Assembly (NCBI GenBank): GCA_945861575.1
Contig: CAMAVD010000012.1
Coordinates: 1 to 44,877 of the forward strand
Direction: 5' to 3'
Length of the DNA: 44,877 nucleotides
DNA from: Akkermansia muciniphila
GTDB taxonomy: Bacteria > Verrucomicrobiota > Verrucomicrobiia > Limisphaerales > UBA11320
A program made the position numbers and the translations under genes. The notes beneath the pieces were generated by a model. It saw nothing but the letters and a program-made list of their open reading frames with translations, had not been told where the DNA came from and searched no databases. Below, piece by piece: positions 17,883 to 27,182 of this stretch. Numbering within the stretch: position 1 is the stretch's first letter; each line of letters begins with the position of its first letter.

Positions 17883-20498
17883 CTACTTCGGAGTTGCGCT
17901 AGCGCTCTCTAGGCGCTTCTCCAGTTCGGTATTCCTAGGATGCCCCGCCGTGACCGCCTTTTGGTAGTGCCATTGTGCGAGCTTGTGGGAGGGGGGTTGT
18001 TGGAGAACGTATTCAACGGCTAGATTGTAGTGTGCATCGGGGTAATCGGGCCGGATCTGAAGAGACTTGCGGAAAGCCGTCTCGGCGGATTCACGCAAAC
18101 CTTTCTGACTCAGCGCCACGCCGAGATGGTTCTGTGTGACCGCATTTTGCGGGTTTGCCTTTGCTGAGCGGCCCAGAGCATCTAGCGCCTCATCCAGCCT
18201 GTCCTGCCTCAGTCGGATGATGCCTAGAAGATAGAGGGCGGGGGGATCCTCTGGACTTAGAGCCAGCGCGCGCTGTGTGGTCTTGTCGGCTTCGGCGATC
18301 TTTTGTTGCTCGAACTGCGACGCAGCCAGATGTGCGAGCGTATAGAGATTTCGGTCGTCCGACTTGAGTGCCGCTTCGAATTTGCGCTCCGCTTCGGCAA
18401 ATTTGCCCGACTCAAAATCGTTCCGAGCCTCCGAGAGCCCCTCGCTCTTTCCTGGAGACGTTGCTGACGAAGGCTTCGCGTCGTCGGAGCCAGGGGGTGT
18501 GGTAGCGAGGTTGACCTCGAGGCGGCTAAACAAGCTCAACTCTTCCTCCGAATACGGCACGGCTTTGGCCTCGATGATCTCGAGCCGATTGCGAAGCATG
18601 GCGAGTTCCCGTTCGGTGGACTTCGAGCTTCCTTTCACTCCCGACCGACCTCCCTGCTCAGCGAGGCTCACCTTCTTTTCCAGGATTCGGTTGTCTTCCT
18701 GGAGTTGGCGGGCTGCTTCGCGTGCCATAGCGAGGTCCTTCGACAGCCTTTCCGGCTTTTGGGAGTCGGGAGCGTCCTTGCCCGGACTGATGGCCAGAGC
18801 TCGGAAGTCGGCGATCTGTTTCTCGAGGTCGAGGGAACGCTTCTGCAGTTCCCGGTTGGCCGCCTCGGCCTGACGCAGCTGAGCCTGGGCGTCCGTGAGT
18901 TGCCGACGAGCGGTTTCGTCTTTGGGATTTTTGCTGCTGGACTGGCGTGCCTCCGTCAGCAGATTGGCCATCTGTTGATTTTCCTGCTCGAGGCGAACAG
19001 CGCTTTGCTTGGTGTCAGAAAGTTCCTTGTTCAGCTGCTCCAGCCTTCGAAGCCTGTCGGCATCCACCGAGTCATAGGTTCCCTTCGAGGAAGTGGCGCG
19101 GGCGAGTTGTTGCTGCAAATCGCCCTGTTTCTGGACCAGCTCCGAGTTCTTCGCCTGGAGATTGAGCACCTCCCAGGCAGCCTGCTTGAGCTGGCGGTGC
19201 ATCTCGGTGGAGGCAGCCTCTCCCCCGGCGCCGGGTGTGATCTGTACTGCGGGGCCGACGGCAGCGGCGGCGGAGGCCTGTTGAGCAGCGGCGGTTCGAA
19301 CCTCGCTGAGGCGGATCTCCAAGTCCGCCTTTTGGCGTGTGCGCAGACGGATTTCTGATTGGCTTTCCAGCAGGTCCTTCTCGAGCTTGACCAACCGCTT
19401 TGACGTTTCGACGTCGGTGCTTGCTGGAGCGGGCGCTGAGGCTAGCTTCTTCTCTAAGGCCTGCTTTTGCTCGCTCAGGCGCTGATTGTCCGTGCGGCTG
19501 GTAGTGAGATTCTTCTCGAGCTCGTCGAATCGCTTGATCTTCTCCAACTGCGCTTCCTGAGCCGATCGGGCATCACTGAGCATCTGCTCCAGGTTGGACT
19601 GTTTCTTGACCAGGTCTTGATTGACTTGCTGGGTGGATTTCAGCTCTTGAACCGCCTCCTTCAACTGGCGGTCAAGCTCGGGAGTCGAGGGAACAACCGT
19701 TGGCGCTGGGGCAGGAGCGGCCTTTGCCTGCGCGAGCTCCTTTTTCAGCACATCGTTTTCCGAGCGGAGGATCACCAACGTCCTCATCTGGTTGGTGAGG
19801 CCGCGACGCAGGTTCGCCAACTCGGCGGAATCCACCACCACCCGGTTGGTCACGGTGTTTACCAGGGTGTTGGTGAGGATGCTGTAGACCGTGTTGGTGA
19901 CCGTGCGCACCACCGTATTGGTGATGCCCCCCGGCAAGGGCTTGGTCTGATGATCCAGGGTGACCTTGAGGAGCTCATTCTCCTTGGTGAGGTCGCGCAT
20001 CTGGTTTTGGAGCTTCTCCATCTCGCGGGGATCTGCCTGGGCGGGTTGGGAGGAGAGGGCTTCGCGAAGCTTGGCCTCAAGCCGCTGGGCTGCACCGCGC
20101 AGCCCCTGGTTTTCCTCCCTGAGCTGTTGAAGCTGACTCTCAAGCTGGTTGGCGGCGCCCGCTACTGGTGGTGTTGTTTGAGGTGTCGACGGCGTGGCAG
20201 GCAAGGTCACCGGCGCCGATGGGCCTCTGAGCAGCTTCAGTTGTCCTGCGACATAGTTGATGCGGAAGATGATCAGGCGCTCGTTCCAGGCCGGATTGCT
20301 CACCTGGAGCTGGTGGAGCGACTCTTGGGCTGTTTGATACAGCTTGGCTGCCGCCTCGAGTCGACCGCTGTCTTTCAGCGCATCCGCCTCGACGATGCCT
20401 TTGTAAATTCTGACATAATCCTCGTCGGGGCCGGCGGCTGAAACAGCCATGGCGGCGACGAACGACAATCCTAATCCGACGATCCTGCGGCCTTGCAT
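17883..20498 (-). CDS. Exported coiled-coil and TPR protein
   Basis: The protein has 871 residues. A short N-terminal signal sequence (GLGLSFVAAMAVSAAG) is followed by a helical segment and a Pro/Thr linker. Long Glu/Gln/Leu-rich coiled-coil stretches run to about residue 640. At about 190-220 an unusual block repeats TNTV (TNTVVRTVTNTV, then TNTLVNTVTN), probably a beta element between coils. The last 190 or so residues are TPR-like (ALALSPEDPPALYLLGI, AKANPQNAVTQNHLGVAL, LQIRPDYPDAHYNLAVEY). ATG at 20496-20498 with GAGG upstream was chosen over a TTG three codons earlier. Likely a periplasmic scaffold; function not recognised. It lies divergent from the flagellar operon with about 320 bp between. 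Confidence 0.75.
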   Translation of the reverse strand: MQGRRIVGLGLSFVAAMAVSAAGPDEDYVRIYKGIVEADALKDSGRLEAAAKLYQTAQESLHQLQVSNPAWNERLIIFRINYVAGQLKLLRGPSAPVTLPATPSTPQTTPPVAGAANQLESQLQQLREENQGLRGAAQRLEAKLREALSSQPAQADPREMEKLQNQMRDLTKENELLKVTLDHQTKPLPGGITNTVVRTVTNTVYSILTNTLVNTVTNRVVVDSAELANLRRGLTNQMRTLVILRSENDVLKKELAQAKAAPAPAPTVVPSTPELDRQLKEAVQELKSTQQVNQDLVKKQSNLEQMLSDARSAQEAQLEKIKRFDELEKNLTTSRTDNQRLSEQKQALEKKLASAPAPASTDVETSKRLVKLEKDLLESQSEIRLRTRQKADLEIRLSEVRTAAAQQASAAAAVGPAVQITPGAGGEAASTEMHRQLKQAAWEVLNLQAKNSELVQKQGDLQQQLARATSSKGTYDSVDADRLRRLEQLNKELSDTKQSAVRLEQENQQMANLLTEARQSSSKNPKDETARRQLTDAQAQLRQAEAANRELQKRSLDLEKQIADFRALAISPGKDAPDSQKPERLSKDLAMAREAARQLQEDNRILEKKVSLAEQGGRSGVKGSSKSTERELAMLRNRLEIIEAKAVPYSEEELSLFSRLEVNLATTPPGSDDAKPSSATSPGKSEGLSEARNDFESGKFAEAERKFEAALKSDDRNLYTLAHLAASQFEQQKIAEADKTTQRALALSPEDPPALYLLGIIRLRQDRLDEALDALGRSAKANPQNAVTQNHLGVALSQKGLRESAETAFRKSLQIRPDYPDAHYNLAVEYVLQQPPSHKLAQWHYQKAVTAGHPRNTELEKRLESASATPK

Positions 20499-20815
20499 GT
20501 GCCTCAATTACCCGACTGTTCAGCGTTTGGCAATGTCTGGGCTTCTTGCCAGAACCTTTCAGAGCTGTGAGGCAAGCGCCACACGCAGGTTCGAAACCTT
20601 GATCGGCAAGCCCTCGGACGGCTGAAGTTGCCATCTCTGCGGTTCACTGCTCGACGCACTGCGAAATGTGCCTAAGGGAACAGCTCTGGCCGCATCGCCC
20701 CCTGCCTTCCCCTGCGGAAACTGCCTAGTGTGAACCCGATCCATCGAGTTTGTTGGGGTTTTGACATTGTGTGAGACTGGCATATCCGCTGCTAAAGAGG
20801 CGACGGACGAACTGT
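20499..20815. other. Divergent intergenic region before the flagellar operon
   Basis: This 317-bp gap lies between the TPR gene (minus) and flgB (plus). No protein gene is seen. The right end holds the promoter candidates described at 20761-20793. Confidence 0.6.
20761..20793 (+). promoter_or_regulatory. Candidate flagellar operon promoter (sigma-54-like, overlapping TTGACA)
   Basis: TGGCATATCCGCTGCT at 20778-20793 has the GG-N10-GC spacing of sigma-54 promoters and fits TGGCAY-R-N4-YTGCW. A perfect TTGACA at 20761-20766 could instead be a sigma-70 -35 box, with a poor -10 (TATCCG) 16 bases on. A sigma-54 start would leave only about a dozen leader bases before flgB ATG 20816, which is short but possible. 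Only one of the two is likely to be real. Confidence 0.4.
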
Positions 20816-21196
20816 ATGATCGACGCACTTTTTCACCAGCCGAACTATCTTGCTGCCAAGCAAATGATGAGCGGCACTGTCAATGAGCGCATCGCCATCC
20901 AGACCAATCTGGCGAATATCGAAACCCCTCGATACCAGCGCCTGCAGATCTCCCCAGCCTTTCAGGAGCAGCTTCAGGAAGCCTTGAACAGCGGGGACAC
21001 AACCCAGCTTCGATCCATCTCGCCACAGCTCGAGGAGGATACGACCTCTGTATCGGGGCGTCCGGACGGGAATAATGTCATTTTGGAAAACGAGATGATG
21101 AACTTGATGAAAACCTCGGTGGATCATGCGTTCGAAACGCAGTTGGTAACGGGCAACCTCCTCCGGTTGCGGCTGGCGATCACAGGTAGAAGCTAA
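20816..21196 (+). CDS. flgB: Flagellar basal-body rod protein FlgB
   Basis: This 126-residue protein forms part of the proximal rod through the periplasm. The N-terminal rod motif appears as NERIAIQTNLANIETPRYQR, and the C-terminal heptad helix as VILENEMMNLMKTSVDHAFE. Length is family-typical. ATG at 20816 was chosen because it starts the conserved region; a longer frame from 20771 would overlap the promoter candidate. It is the first gene of a 17-gene operon, with flgC 10 bp downstream. Confidence 0.92.
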   Translation: MIDALFHQPNYLAAKQMMSGTVNERIAIQTNLANIETPRYQRLQISPAFQEQLQEALNSGDTTQLRSISPQLEEDTTSVSGRPDGNNVILENEMMNLMKTSVDHAFETQLVTGNLLRLRLAITGRS

Positions 21197-21206
21197 TCCA
21201 TGACTT

Positions 21207-21629
21207 ATGATTGATCTGCTGCCCGGAATACAATCGACATCCTCGGCCCTCAACGCGGAGCGCATCCGCACCGAGGTGATTACCCAGAATATCAGCAACT
21301 CGATGACCGGTCGGGGGGCGGATGGGCGGATTTACTCAAGGCAGCGTGTGGTTTTCGAATCCGTGCTGCGTCAGCAGTCGGGACTGGATGGGGCCTCTGG
21401 AGTGCCTCCATCGGATGTGAGCGTCAAGATTGAGGACGATCCCCGCCCGCCCCGGCTGATTCCCGATCCCTCCAACCCCGGGAGGATGCTTGAAATGCCG
21501 GACATCAATGTGCATGAGGAGTTTGCAGACTTGATCGTTTCCCAGCGTGCCTATGAGGCGAATCTGGCGGCAGCCAAGAGCTCGCGCACGATGGCCCTTC
21601 AGACGCTCTCGATTGGTAGGCGTGTCTGA
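21207..21629 (+). CDS. flgC: Flagellar basal-body rod protein FlgC
   Basis: This 140-residue rod protein has the N-terminal IQSTSSALNAERIRTEVITQ / NISNSMT segment and the C-terminal signature MPDINVHEEFADLIVSQRAYE. An ASN-type motif (NISNSM) replaces the more common ANANT. It lies between flgB and fliE as in many flagellar operons and polymerises with FlgB and FlgF on the FliE/MS-ring base. Confidence 0.95.
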   Translation: MIDLLPGIQSTSSALNAERIRTEVITQNISNSMTGRGADGRIYSRQRVVFESVLRQQSGLDGASGVPPSDVSVKIEDDPRPPRLIPDPSNPGRMLEMPDINVHEEFADLIVSQRAYEANLAAAKSSRTMALQTLSIGRRV

Positions 21630-21655
21630 TCCGTTCCCTTTGACACGTTTTTCGC

Positions 21656-22042
21656 ATGAACGGCATCGCGCCCATCCGGTCAGCTCAGCCCTTCGATATA
21701 GCCGCTCTGCAGCCTGGCGGTCTGTCGGCCGGCTCTGGACCCGGGGGGATCAGTGCCGAGCAGTTCGAGAAGCTGGCCTCGGCCATTCAGGTGTCCGCCC
21801 CGTCCACGGTCGTTGCCCCGACGGGCGATTTTTCGGGCATGCTCACCCAGATGGTCCGAGAGGTGCAGGCCAAACAGGCTGCGGCTTCCGAGGCCGTCGC
21901 CGGAGTGCTGGGCGGGAAGGGTGTGCCCCTTCACGAAGCCGTCCTTGCTGGAGAGGAAGCGTCTGTTTCCTTCCAGCTCATGGTAGAGGTGCGCAACAAG
22001 CTCTTGGAATCCTATCAAGAGCTCATGCGCATGCAGGTTTGA
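21656..22042 (+). CDS. fliE: Flagellar hook-basal body protein FliE
   Basis: This 128-residue protein links the MS ring to the rod. The C-terminal half is conserved: FSGMLTQMVREVQAKQAAA, VPLHEAVLAGEEASVSFQLM and EVRNKLLESYQELMRMQV are classic FliE. The first 55 residues are Gly/Pro/Ala-rich and variable. It is followed by fliF after 20 bp. Confidence 0.95.
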   Translation: MNGIAPIRSAQPFDIAALQPGGLSAGSGPGGISAEQFEKLASAIQVSAPSTVVAPTGDFSGMLTQMVREVQAKQAAASEAVAGVLGGKGVPLHEAVLAGEEASVSFQLMVEVRNKLLESYQELMRMQV

Positions 22043-22062
22043 TGAATCGGTCTTAATTATTG

Positions 22063-23652
22063 ATGAAAGAGCAACTGCAACGATTGAGTGGACAGCTCGT
22101 CTCCATCTGGAAGGAGATAGGCGTGAACCAACGCATCAGCCTCGTTCTCGGGGCTGTCGTTGTTGTGGTGGGGTTGGCCTCGATCGCCTGGTGGTCTACC
22201 CAGACCGACTTTGGCCTTCTCTACGGGCGTCTGGACGACTCGGAGGCATCGAAGGTGGTCGCGGTGCTCGATGAGCTCAAGATCCCGTATCGGATCACGG
22301 GAGGGCAGGTCCATGTGCCGGTGGACAAGATCCACTTCCTACGGATGAAGTTGATCGAGCGCGGTCTTCCTCGGGGCGAGGGCATTGGCTACGAGCTCTT
22401 TGATAAGTCGAACTTCGGGATTTCCGATTTCCTGCAGCGGGCGAATTATGTGCGTGCGGTCCAGACAGAGCTCGCTCGAAGTATCGTTCTTATGGATGGA
22501 ATCGAGGGGGCCAAGGTCTTCGTGGTTATCCCCGAGAATCGCCTTCTTCTTGAGGCGCAGAAGAAGCCAACCGCTTCCGTTCTTGTGCGCACCCGCGGCA
22601 ACGGGCCGATGCCACAGGCGGTCGTAAACTCGATTCGCTATCTGGTCGCCAATGCGGTGGAGGGTCTCCAGGCTGGACAGGTTGCTGTGATGGATAGTCG
22701 GGGGAACACTCTGGTTGCCGACAGCGAGGGAGACACGGTTGCCGGCATGACCACGACGCAGCTTAGCGTCCGCCGTCAGTATGAGCTGCATCTTGCAAAG
22801 AGCGCCGAATCGATCCTCGAGAAAGTCCTGGGCCCCGGACAGGCCGTGGTTCGGGTGGCGGCAGAGCTGAACTTTGAAACCGGGAAAAAGGAGGACGAGC
22901 GCTACGATCCTGAGGGGCAAGTGGTGCTCCGTGAGGAAAGCCGGGACAAGAAGAACGATTCGGAGACAGCTCAGCCGACCGGGGGCGCTACGGGGGTCTC
23001 GCCGAATACAGGGAGCGACACCAATGGTAGCGGTTCGGGAAACACGTCGAAGCTTGCCGAAAAAACGACCACCAAAACCTACGGTGTCACCAAGACTACC
23101 AGCAGCACGATCCAGCCGCCCGGAACCCTCAAACGCCTTTCCGCCGCCGTCTTTGTCAACGCACGCTTCGAGGGCGAAGGGGCGGCTAGAAAGCCTTTGC
23201 CTAGGACCCCAGAGGATCTTGAGAAACTGAAGAGGATTGTCCAGAGTGCTTTGGGCATCCAGATCGATCCGACCGGGTCGCGCAAGGACGAGATGACTCT
23301 TGAGGAAATCTCGTTCAACGAACAGCCGGCTGTCGAGCTCGCCAAGCAGATGGAGAAGGAGGAGCTCAAGCAGACGATCTTCTCCGTGCTGCGCAATATC
23401 GGATATCCCATCCTGGCCCTGGGCGCTTTCATGATCTTCTTTAAAACCTTCAAGAAGACCTCCGTGGACAGCATACCGGTGGGGCTCCCCTACGATGGGG
23501 AGGCAGGCGATCACGACGGGAGTTGGCCTGGTGGGCAGCGTAAGCCCGAGGTGGTCACCGTCGGGGTGCTGAACCAGCTTATGCGGGACAATCCTGAGAA
23601 CATGACGCTGGCCCTTCGAAACTGGATCGACCGGAACAAGCCCGAAGAATGA
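22063..23652 (+). CDS. fliF: Flagellar MS-ring protein FliF
   Basis: The 529-residue protein forms the inner-membrane MS ring that nucleates the whole flagellum. A first membrane segment lies near residues 26-46 (ISLVLGAVVVVVGLASIAWW) and a second near 445-465. Between them are the secretin-like ring domains with DFLQRANYVRAVQTELAR and ASVLVRTRGN. There is a Ser/Gly/Thr-rich variable loop near 310-350 (TGGATGVSPNTGSDTNGSGS). The C-terminal FliG-binding tail ends LMRDNPENMTLALRNWI. ATG 22063 was preferred over a TTG one codon before it. No strong Shine-Dalgarno is visible. Confidence 0.96.
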   Translation: MKEQLQRLSGQLVSIWKEIGVNQRISLVLGAVVVVVGLASIAWWSTQTDFGLLYGRLDDSEASKVVAVLDELKIPYRITGGQVHVPVDKIHFLRMKLIERGLPRGEGIGYELFDKSNFGISDFLQRANYVRAVQTELARSIVLMDGIEGAKVFVVIPENRLLLEAQKKPTASVLVRTRGNGPMPQAVVNSIRYLVANAVEGLQAGQVAVMDSRGNTLVADSEGDTVAGMTTTQLSVRRQYELHLAKSAESILEKVLGPGQAVVRVAAELNFETGKKEDERYDPEGQVVLREESRDKKNDSETAQPTGGATGVSPNTGSDTNGSGSGNTSKLAEKTTTKTYGVTKTTSSTIQPPGTLKRLSAAVFVNARFEGEGAARKPLPRTPEDLEKLKRIVQSALGIQIDPTGSRKDEMTLEEISFNEQPAVELAKQMEKEELKQTIFSVLRNIGYPILALGAFMIFFKTFKKTSVDSIPVGLPYDGEAGDHDGSWPGGQRKPEVVTVGVLNQLMRDNPENMTLALRNWIDRNKPEE

Positions 23653-23663
23653 GCTGATCACCT

Positions 23664-24701
23664 ATGGGACAAGCCGCACTTAATACAGACCCATCGACAC
23701 CGAACCCCTTGGCGCACCTGACCGCCCAGCAGAAGCTTGCTTGCCTCCTGGTTGTGTTGGGTCAGGACAGCGCTGCTACCGTTCTCAAGGGGCTATCGCC
23801 TGTGGAGGTTGAGGCCACTGCGGTTGAGATGGCCAAGATAGGACTTATGGATCAGGCGACCCAGCAAGCGGTCCTCGAGGAGTTTTCCGGCGTGGCGGTT
23901 GAAGCCAGCACAGCGGTCAGGGGTGGATTGGATTTCGCGACCTCAAGCCTCGAGAAGGCGGTGGGGATTTTCAAGGCAACGAATATTGTGAGCCGGGTGG
24001 CTCCCACCCGAACCCCTGTCGCTGCGATGCAGGAGATCGTGGAGATGGATCCCCGCCAGATTTCGAACTTAATAAAGAGCGAGCAGCCTCAGACCGTCGC
24101 CCTCATCCTGAGTTATCTTCCGCCGGAGAAGGCGGCGCAGGTGCTGGCTCTCACACGTGCGGACGCCCGTGACCAGGTGATTGAACGTCTTGCCACCCTG
24201 ATTCCTACCCCCATTGAGGCGGTGGAGAAGGTGGTGTCCATCCTCAGCATAAAGACAGGCGTGAAGCAGACGCGGGCTCTGAACCAGACAGGGGGGCTTA
24301 AGTGTGCGGCGGCGATTCTCAATGCCCTGGACAAGAATAACAGCAAATCGCTGCTGGTCGCGATCGAGGAGCGCAATCCAGACCTGGTTCAGATGATTCA
24401 GCAGAAGATGTTCACCTTCGAGGATCTCGCTGCGATCGAGCCAGCAGGCCTTCAGCGCGTGCTGCGCGAGGTGGATCTACGGGAGCTTGCGATGGCGCTC
24501 AAAGCGGCAAGCGAAGCGCTCAAAACGGCGCTCATGCTAGCGATCTCCAAACGGGCTGCCGAGACGGTCAGCGAGGAGATGGGCCTCATGGGACCTCTCA
24601 AGCTGCGGGATATCGAAGCGGCCCAGATGAAGATTATCGAGGTTGTGCGGCGGTTGGAGTCGGAGGGAGAGATCACTATTGGTCGAGAGCAGTCTGCCTG
24701 A
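23664..24701 (+). CDS. fliG: Flagellar motor switch protein FliG
   Basis: This 345-residue switch/rotor protein couples stator ion flow to rotation. The N-terminal FliF-binding region (LTAQQKLACLLVVLGQDSAA), the middle-domain motif EQPQTVALILSYLPPEKAAQVL and the C-terminal torque helix region (FEDLAAIEPAGLQRVLREVD, then SEEMGLMGPLKLRDIEAAQ) with its charged residues are all present. Length is normal. It is 11 bp after fliF. Confidence 0.97.
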   Translation: MGQAALNTDPSTPNPLAHLTAQQKLACLLVVLGQDSAATVLKGLSPVEVEATAVEMAKIGLMDQATQQAVLEEFSGVAVEASTAVRGGLDFATSSLEKAVGIFKATNIVSRVAPTRTPVAAMQEIVEMDPRQISNLIKSEQPQTVALILSYLPPEKAAQVLALTRADARDQVIERLATLIPTPIEAVEKVVSILSIKTGVKQTRALNQTGGLKCAAAILNALDKNNSKSLLVAIEERNPDLVQMIQQKMFTFEDLAAIEPAGLQRVLREVDLRELAMALKAASEALKTALMLAISKRAAETVSEEMGLMGPLKLRDIEAAQMKIIEVVRRLESEGEITIGREQSA

Positions 24702-24720
24702 TTCCATCTCCTTCCCTGCG

Positions 24721-25299
24721 ATGCATTGCGAACGTCTCACTCTCACGTCACCGATCCGCGAGGTGCGTTTGGTGCCCCAGCAACTCCTACCCGCCGGCGG
24801 CAATGCTGAGGCTGAACGTCAGGCCTACCAGCGGGGTCGCCAGGAGGCCGAGAAGGAGCTGCGCGCGCAGATGATTCAGCAGAGGGCCGAGCTCGGCCAA
24901 CTTCAGCAGGGCGTGCTTCGTTCTCTCAGCAACTCGCTCCTGGATGTTCGCCGCCAGAGCGAGGTCATGCTCATCGACCTCGCTTTGGAGGTGGCTGTCA
25001 AAATGGTGGCCTCCTTCCCTATCAGCAAGGAGCTTGTGGCCACCCGGGTGCGTGAGGCTCTGGATCAGGCGGATGCTTCGTCCGAGATCGCCGTTCATCT
25101 TCATCCGGAGGACGCGCGTCTGTTGGATCAGATCGCCCCCCAAGAGCAGCCAGGCGCTGGAGGGTTGTGCCCGGTTCGCATCGCCCAAGACTCAACGGTC
25201 GAACGGGGAGGATGCCGTGTTCTAACGGCCTTTGGTGTGATTGACAATCAGCCCGGAACCATCCTTCGTAGGATCCGGGAGTCCATGGTCGTCGAATGA
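24721..25299 (+). CDS. fliH: Flagellar export regulator FliH
   Basis: The 192-residue protein is the stator subunit of the export ATPase and binds FliI. The central coiled part (AYQRGRQEAEKELRAQMIQQ) and C-terminal domain (LALEVAVKMVASFPISKELV, LHPEDARLLDQIAP, RGGCRVLTAFGVID) match FliH. ATG at 24721 lies 19 bp past the fliG stop; the frame extends upstream into fliG and was not used. It lies between fliG and fliI as usual. Confidence 0.92.
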   Translation: MHCERLTLTSPIREVRLVPQQLLPAGGNAEAERQAYQRGRQEAEKELRAQMIQQRAELGQLQQGVLRSLSNSLLDVRRQSEVMLIDLALEVAVKMVASFPISKELVATRVREALDQADASSEIAVHLHPEDARLLDQIAPQEQPGAGGLCPVRIAQDSTVERGGCRVLTAFGVIDNQPGTILRRIRESMVVE

Positions 25300-25311
25300 T
25301 CCAGTTTGCCT

Positions 25312-26649
25312 ATGTCTGATCTTCTCCTTCCCAAGCCGCTCAATCGCGTGGAGCAAGCATTGTCCCGCACCCGTGCGACCTCAGGCATTGAGCGTCGAGG
25401 AAGGGTGGTTCAGCTGATCGGACTGGTGATTGAGAGTGAAGGGCCGGCCGCAGCTGTGGGTGACCTCTGCCGCATTATTACCGATCGCAATCCGTCGGGC
25501 TCGCTGGCTGAGGTGGTTGGTTTCCGCAATAATCGTCTCCTGCTCATGCCGCTGGGAGAGATTCAGGGAATCAGTCCTGGAAGTGAGGTGATTGCTACGG
25601 CCGATACGCTTCGTTTCCCTGCGGGGGACGCTCTCCGGGGTCGCGTGATTGACTTTATGGGGCGTCCGATCGATGACCGAGGTCCCATCGTTGCCGATCA
25701 GTGGTTGCCCATGCGCTCTCACCCCCCCCATGCGCTCCGCCGCCAACGAATCGACACTCCATTCGAAACCAGGATCAAAGCCCTGGATACCTGCATCCCT
25801 TGTGGCCGAGGGCAGCGGTTGGGAATCTTTGCCGGCAGCGGCGTGGGAAAGTCAACCCTGATGGGAATGCTGGCGGGACAGTCGGAGTCGGAGGTTAATG
25901 TGATCGCTCTGATCGGCGAGCGCGGCCGCGAGGTTCGCGAGTTCATCGAGCGGGATCTCAGCGAGGAAGGGCGTCAGAAGTCCGTGGTGATCGTAGCGAC
26001 CTCGAACGAGCCGGCTTTGGCGCGCCTCCGTGGGGCTTTTCTCGCCATGGCCATCGCCGAACGCTTTCGAGATCAGGGTCAGAATGTTCTGATGATGATG
26101 GACTCAGTCACTCGCTTCGCCATGGCGCAACGCGAGATCGGCCTCTCCGTGGGAGAGCCGCCTGCCACTCGAGGCTATCCGCCCTCCGTTTTCTCACTTC
26201 TCCCCCAATTGCTGGAGCGGGCGGGTACGAATGAACGTGGCGCGATCACGGGTTTCTTCACTGTTCTGGTTGAGGCCGATGATATGAACGATCCCATCTC
26301 GGATGCCACGCGCTCCATTCTGGACGGCCACATCGTCCTCAGTCGTGACCTGGCTACAAGCAATCACTATCCTGCCATCGATGTGCTCGAAAGTGTCAGC
26401 CGTCTCACCTCAGACCTCCTTTCTCCCCAGCAAAAGCAATCCCTGGCCCGTGTTCGCGATCTGATGGCGGTGTATCGTCGAAACCAGGATCTCATCCAGA
26501 TCGGAGCCTACACCGCGGGTACCAACCCCACCATCGATGCTGCGATCCGTCTCCGGGAGCCCCTCCAGACATTTTTGCGGCAGCCGATGGATCTCGGTGT
26601 GCCTCGCACGGAGAGCTGGAAGCAGTTGTCGGGCATCCTTGGCAGCTGA
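25312..26649 (+). CDS. fliI: Flagellum-specific export ATPase FliI
   Basis: This 445-residue type III secretion ATPase is related to the F1 beta subunit. Walker A is GSGVGKST near residue 174, and GERGREVREF, the Walker B region NVLMMMDSVTRFAMAQREIG and the TRGYPPSVFSLLPQLLERAG segment follow. It unfolds and feeds rod/hook/filament subunits to the export gate. ATG 25312 (MSDLLLP) was preferred over an in-frame TTG two codons upstream. It is closely spaced with fliH and fliJ. Confidence 0.97.
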   Translation: MSDLLLPKPLNRVEQALSRTRATSGIERRGRVVQLIGLVIESEGPAAAVGDLCRIITDRNPSGSLAEVVGFRNNRLLLMPLGEIQGISPGSEVIATADTLRFPAGDALRGRVIDFMGRPIDDRGPIVADQWLPMRSHPPHALRRQRIDTPFETRIKALDTCIPCGRGQRLGIFAGSGVGKSTLMGMLAGQSESEVNVIALIGERGREVREFIERDLSEEGRQKSVVIVATSNEPALARLRGAFLAMAIAERFRDQGQNVLMMMDSVTRFAMAQREIGLSVGEPPATRGYPPSVFSLLPQLLERAGTNERGAITGFFTVLVEADDMNDPISDATRSILDGHIVLSRDLATSNHYPAIDVLESVSRLTSDLLSPQQKQSLARVRDLMAVYRRNQDLIQIGAYTAGTNPTIDAAIRLREPLQTFLRQPMDLGVPRTESWKQLSGILGS

Positions 26650-26663
26650 AACGATTGTTAGCC

Positions 26664-27137
26664 ATGAAACGTTTTCGATTCTCCCTGGAAGCCGTGATGA
26701 CGCTCCGTCGGGGGCAGCACGAGCAGGCGCTCGAGGCGTTGGGTCGGGCCTCCCGCCGACATCAGGAGGCCATCGGTGTATGGAGGGATGCACTTGCCGA
26801 GTTCGAGAAGCATCTCGAGCTGCGGCGCAGTCGGTCGGATGCCAGCGGACCCGATCGGCTGAGAGACCATGAGTGGCAAACACTCCTCGAAGGCCGACTC
26901 GAGGCGCGTCGACAGGACGTTGAGAAAGAGCAGAGAGCCTTGATGCAGGCGCATGAAGCCCTGGCTCTTGCCCGGCAGGCCTTGGAGATCATCGAAAAAG
27001 TTCGCGACAGACGCAGAAACCACCATCAGGAAGAAGCCCTGAAGGAGGAACAAAAGCTGCTCGATGAGATGGGACGAAGGTCAGTGATGGCCCATGGCTT
27101 GCTGCGCGGACAGGATGAATCAGTTCTGCACTCGTAG
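26664..27137 (+). CDS. fliJ: Flagellar export chaperone FliJ
   Basis: This 157-residue, highly charged protein is nearly all helical, with the FliJ start MKRFRFSLEAVMTLRR and long heptad runs (EKEQRALMQAHEALALARQA). FliJ is the coiled-coil stalk of the FliI ring, like F1 gamma, and helps energise export. Position directly after fliI supports the call, since sequence conservation in this family is low. ATG 26664 gives the conserved N-terminus; an in-frame TTG lies three codons upstream. Confidence 0.85.
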   Translation: MKRFRFSLEAVMTLRRGQHEQALEALGRASRRHQEAIGVWRDALAEFEKHLELRRSRSDASGPDRLRDHEWQTLLEGRLEARRQDVEKEQRALMQAHEALALARQALEIIEKVRDRRRNHHQEEALKEEQKLLDEMGRRSVMAHGLLRGQDESVLHS

Positions 27138-27182
27138 CGGGTCGGACGGAATACCGGGGGATTCAATGGATCAGGAGTCACT

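Noticed and set aside
22339..23661. 440-codon minus-strand open frame opposite fliF
   Set aside because: It is antisense to a clear FliF in an all-plus operon; no family features are seen.
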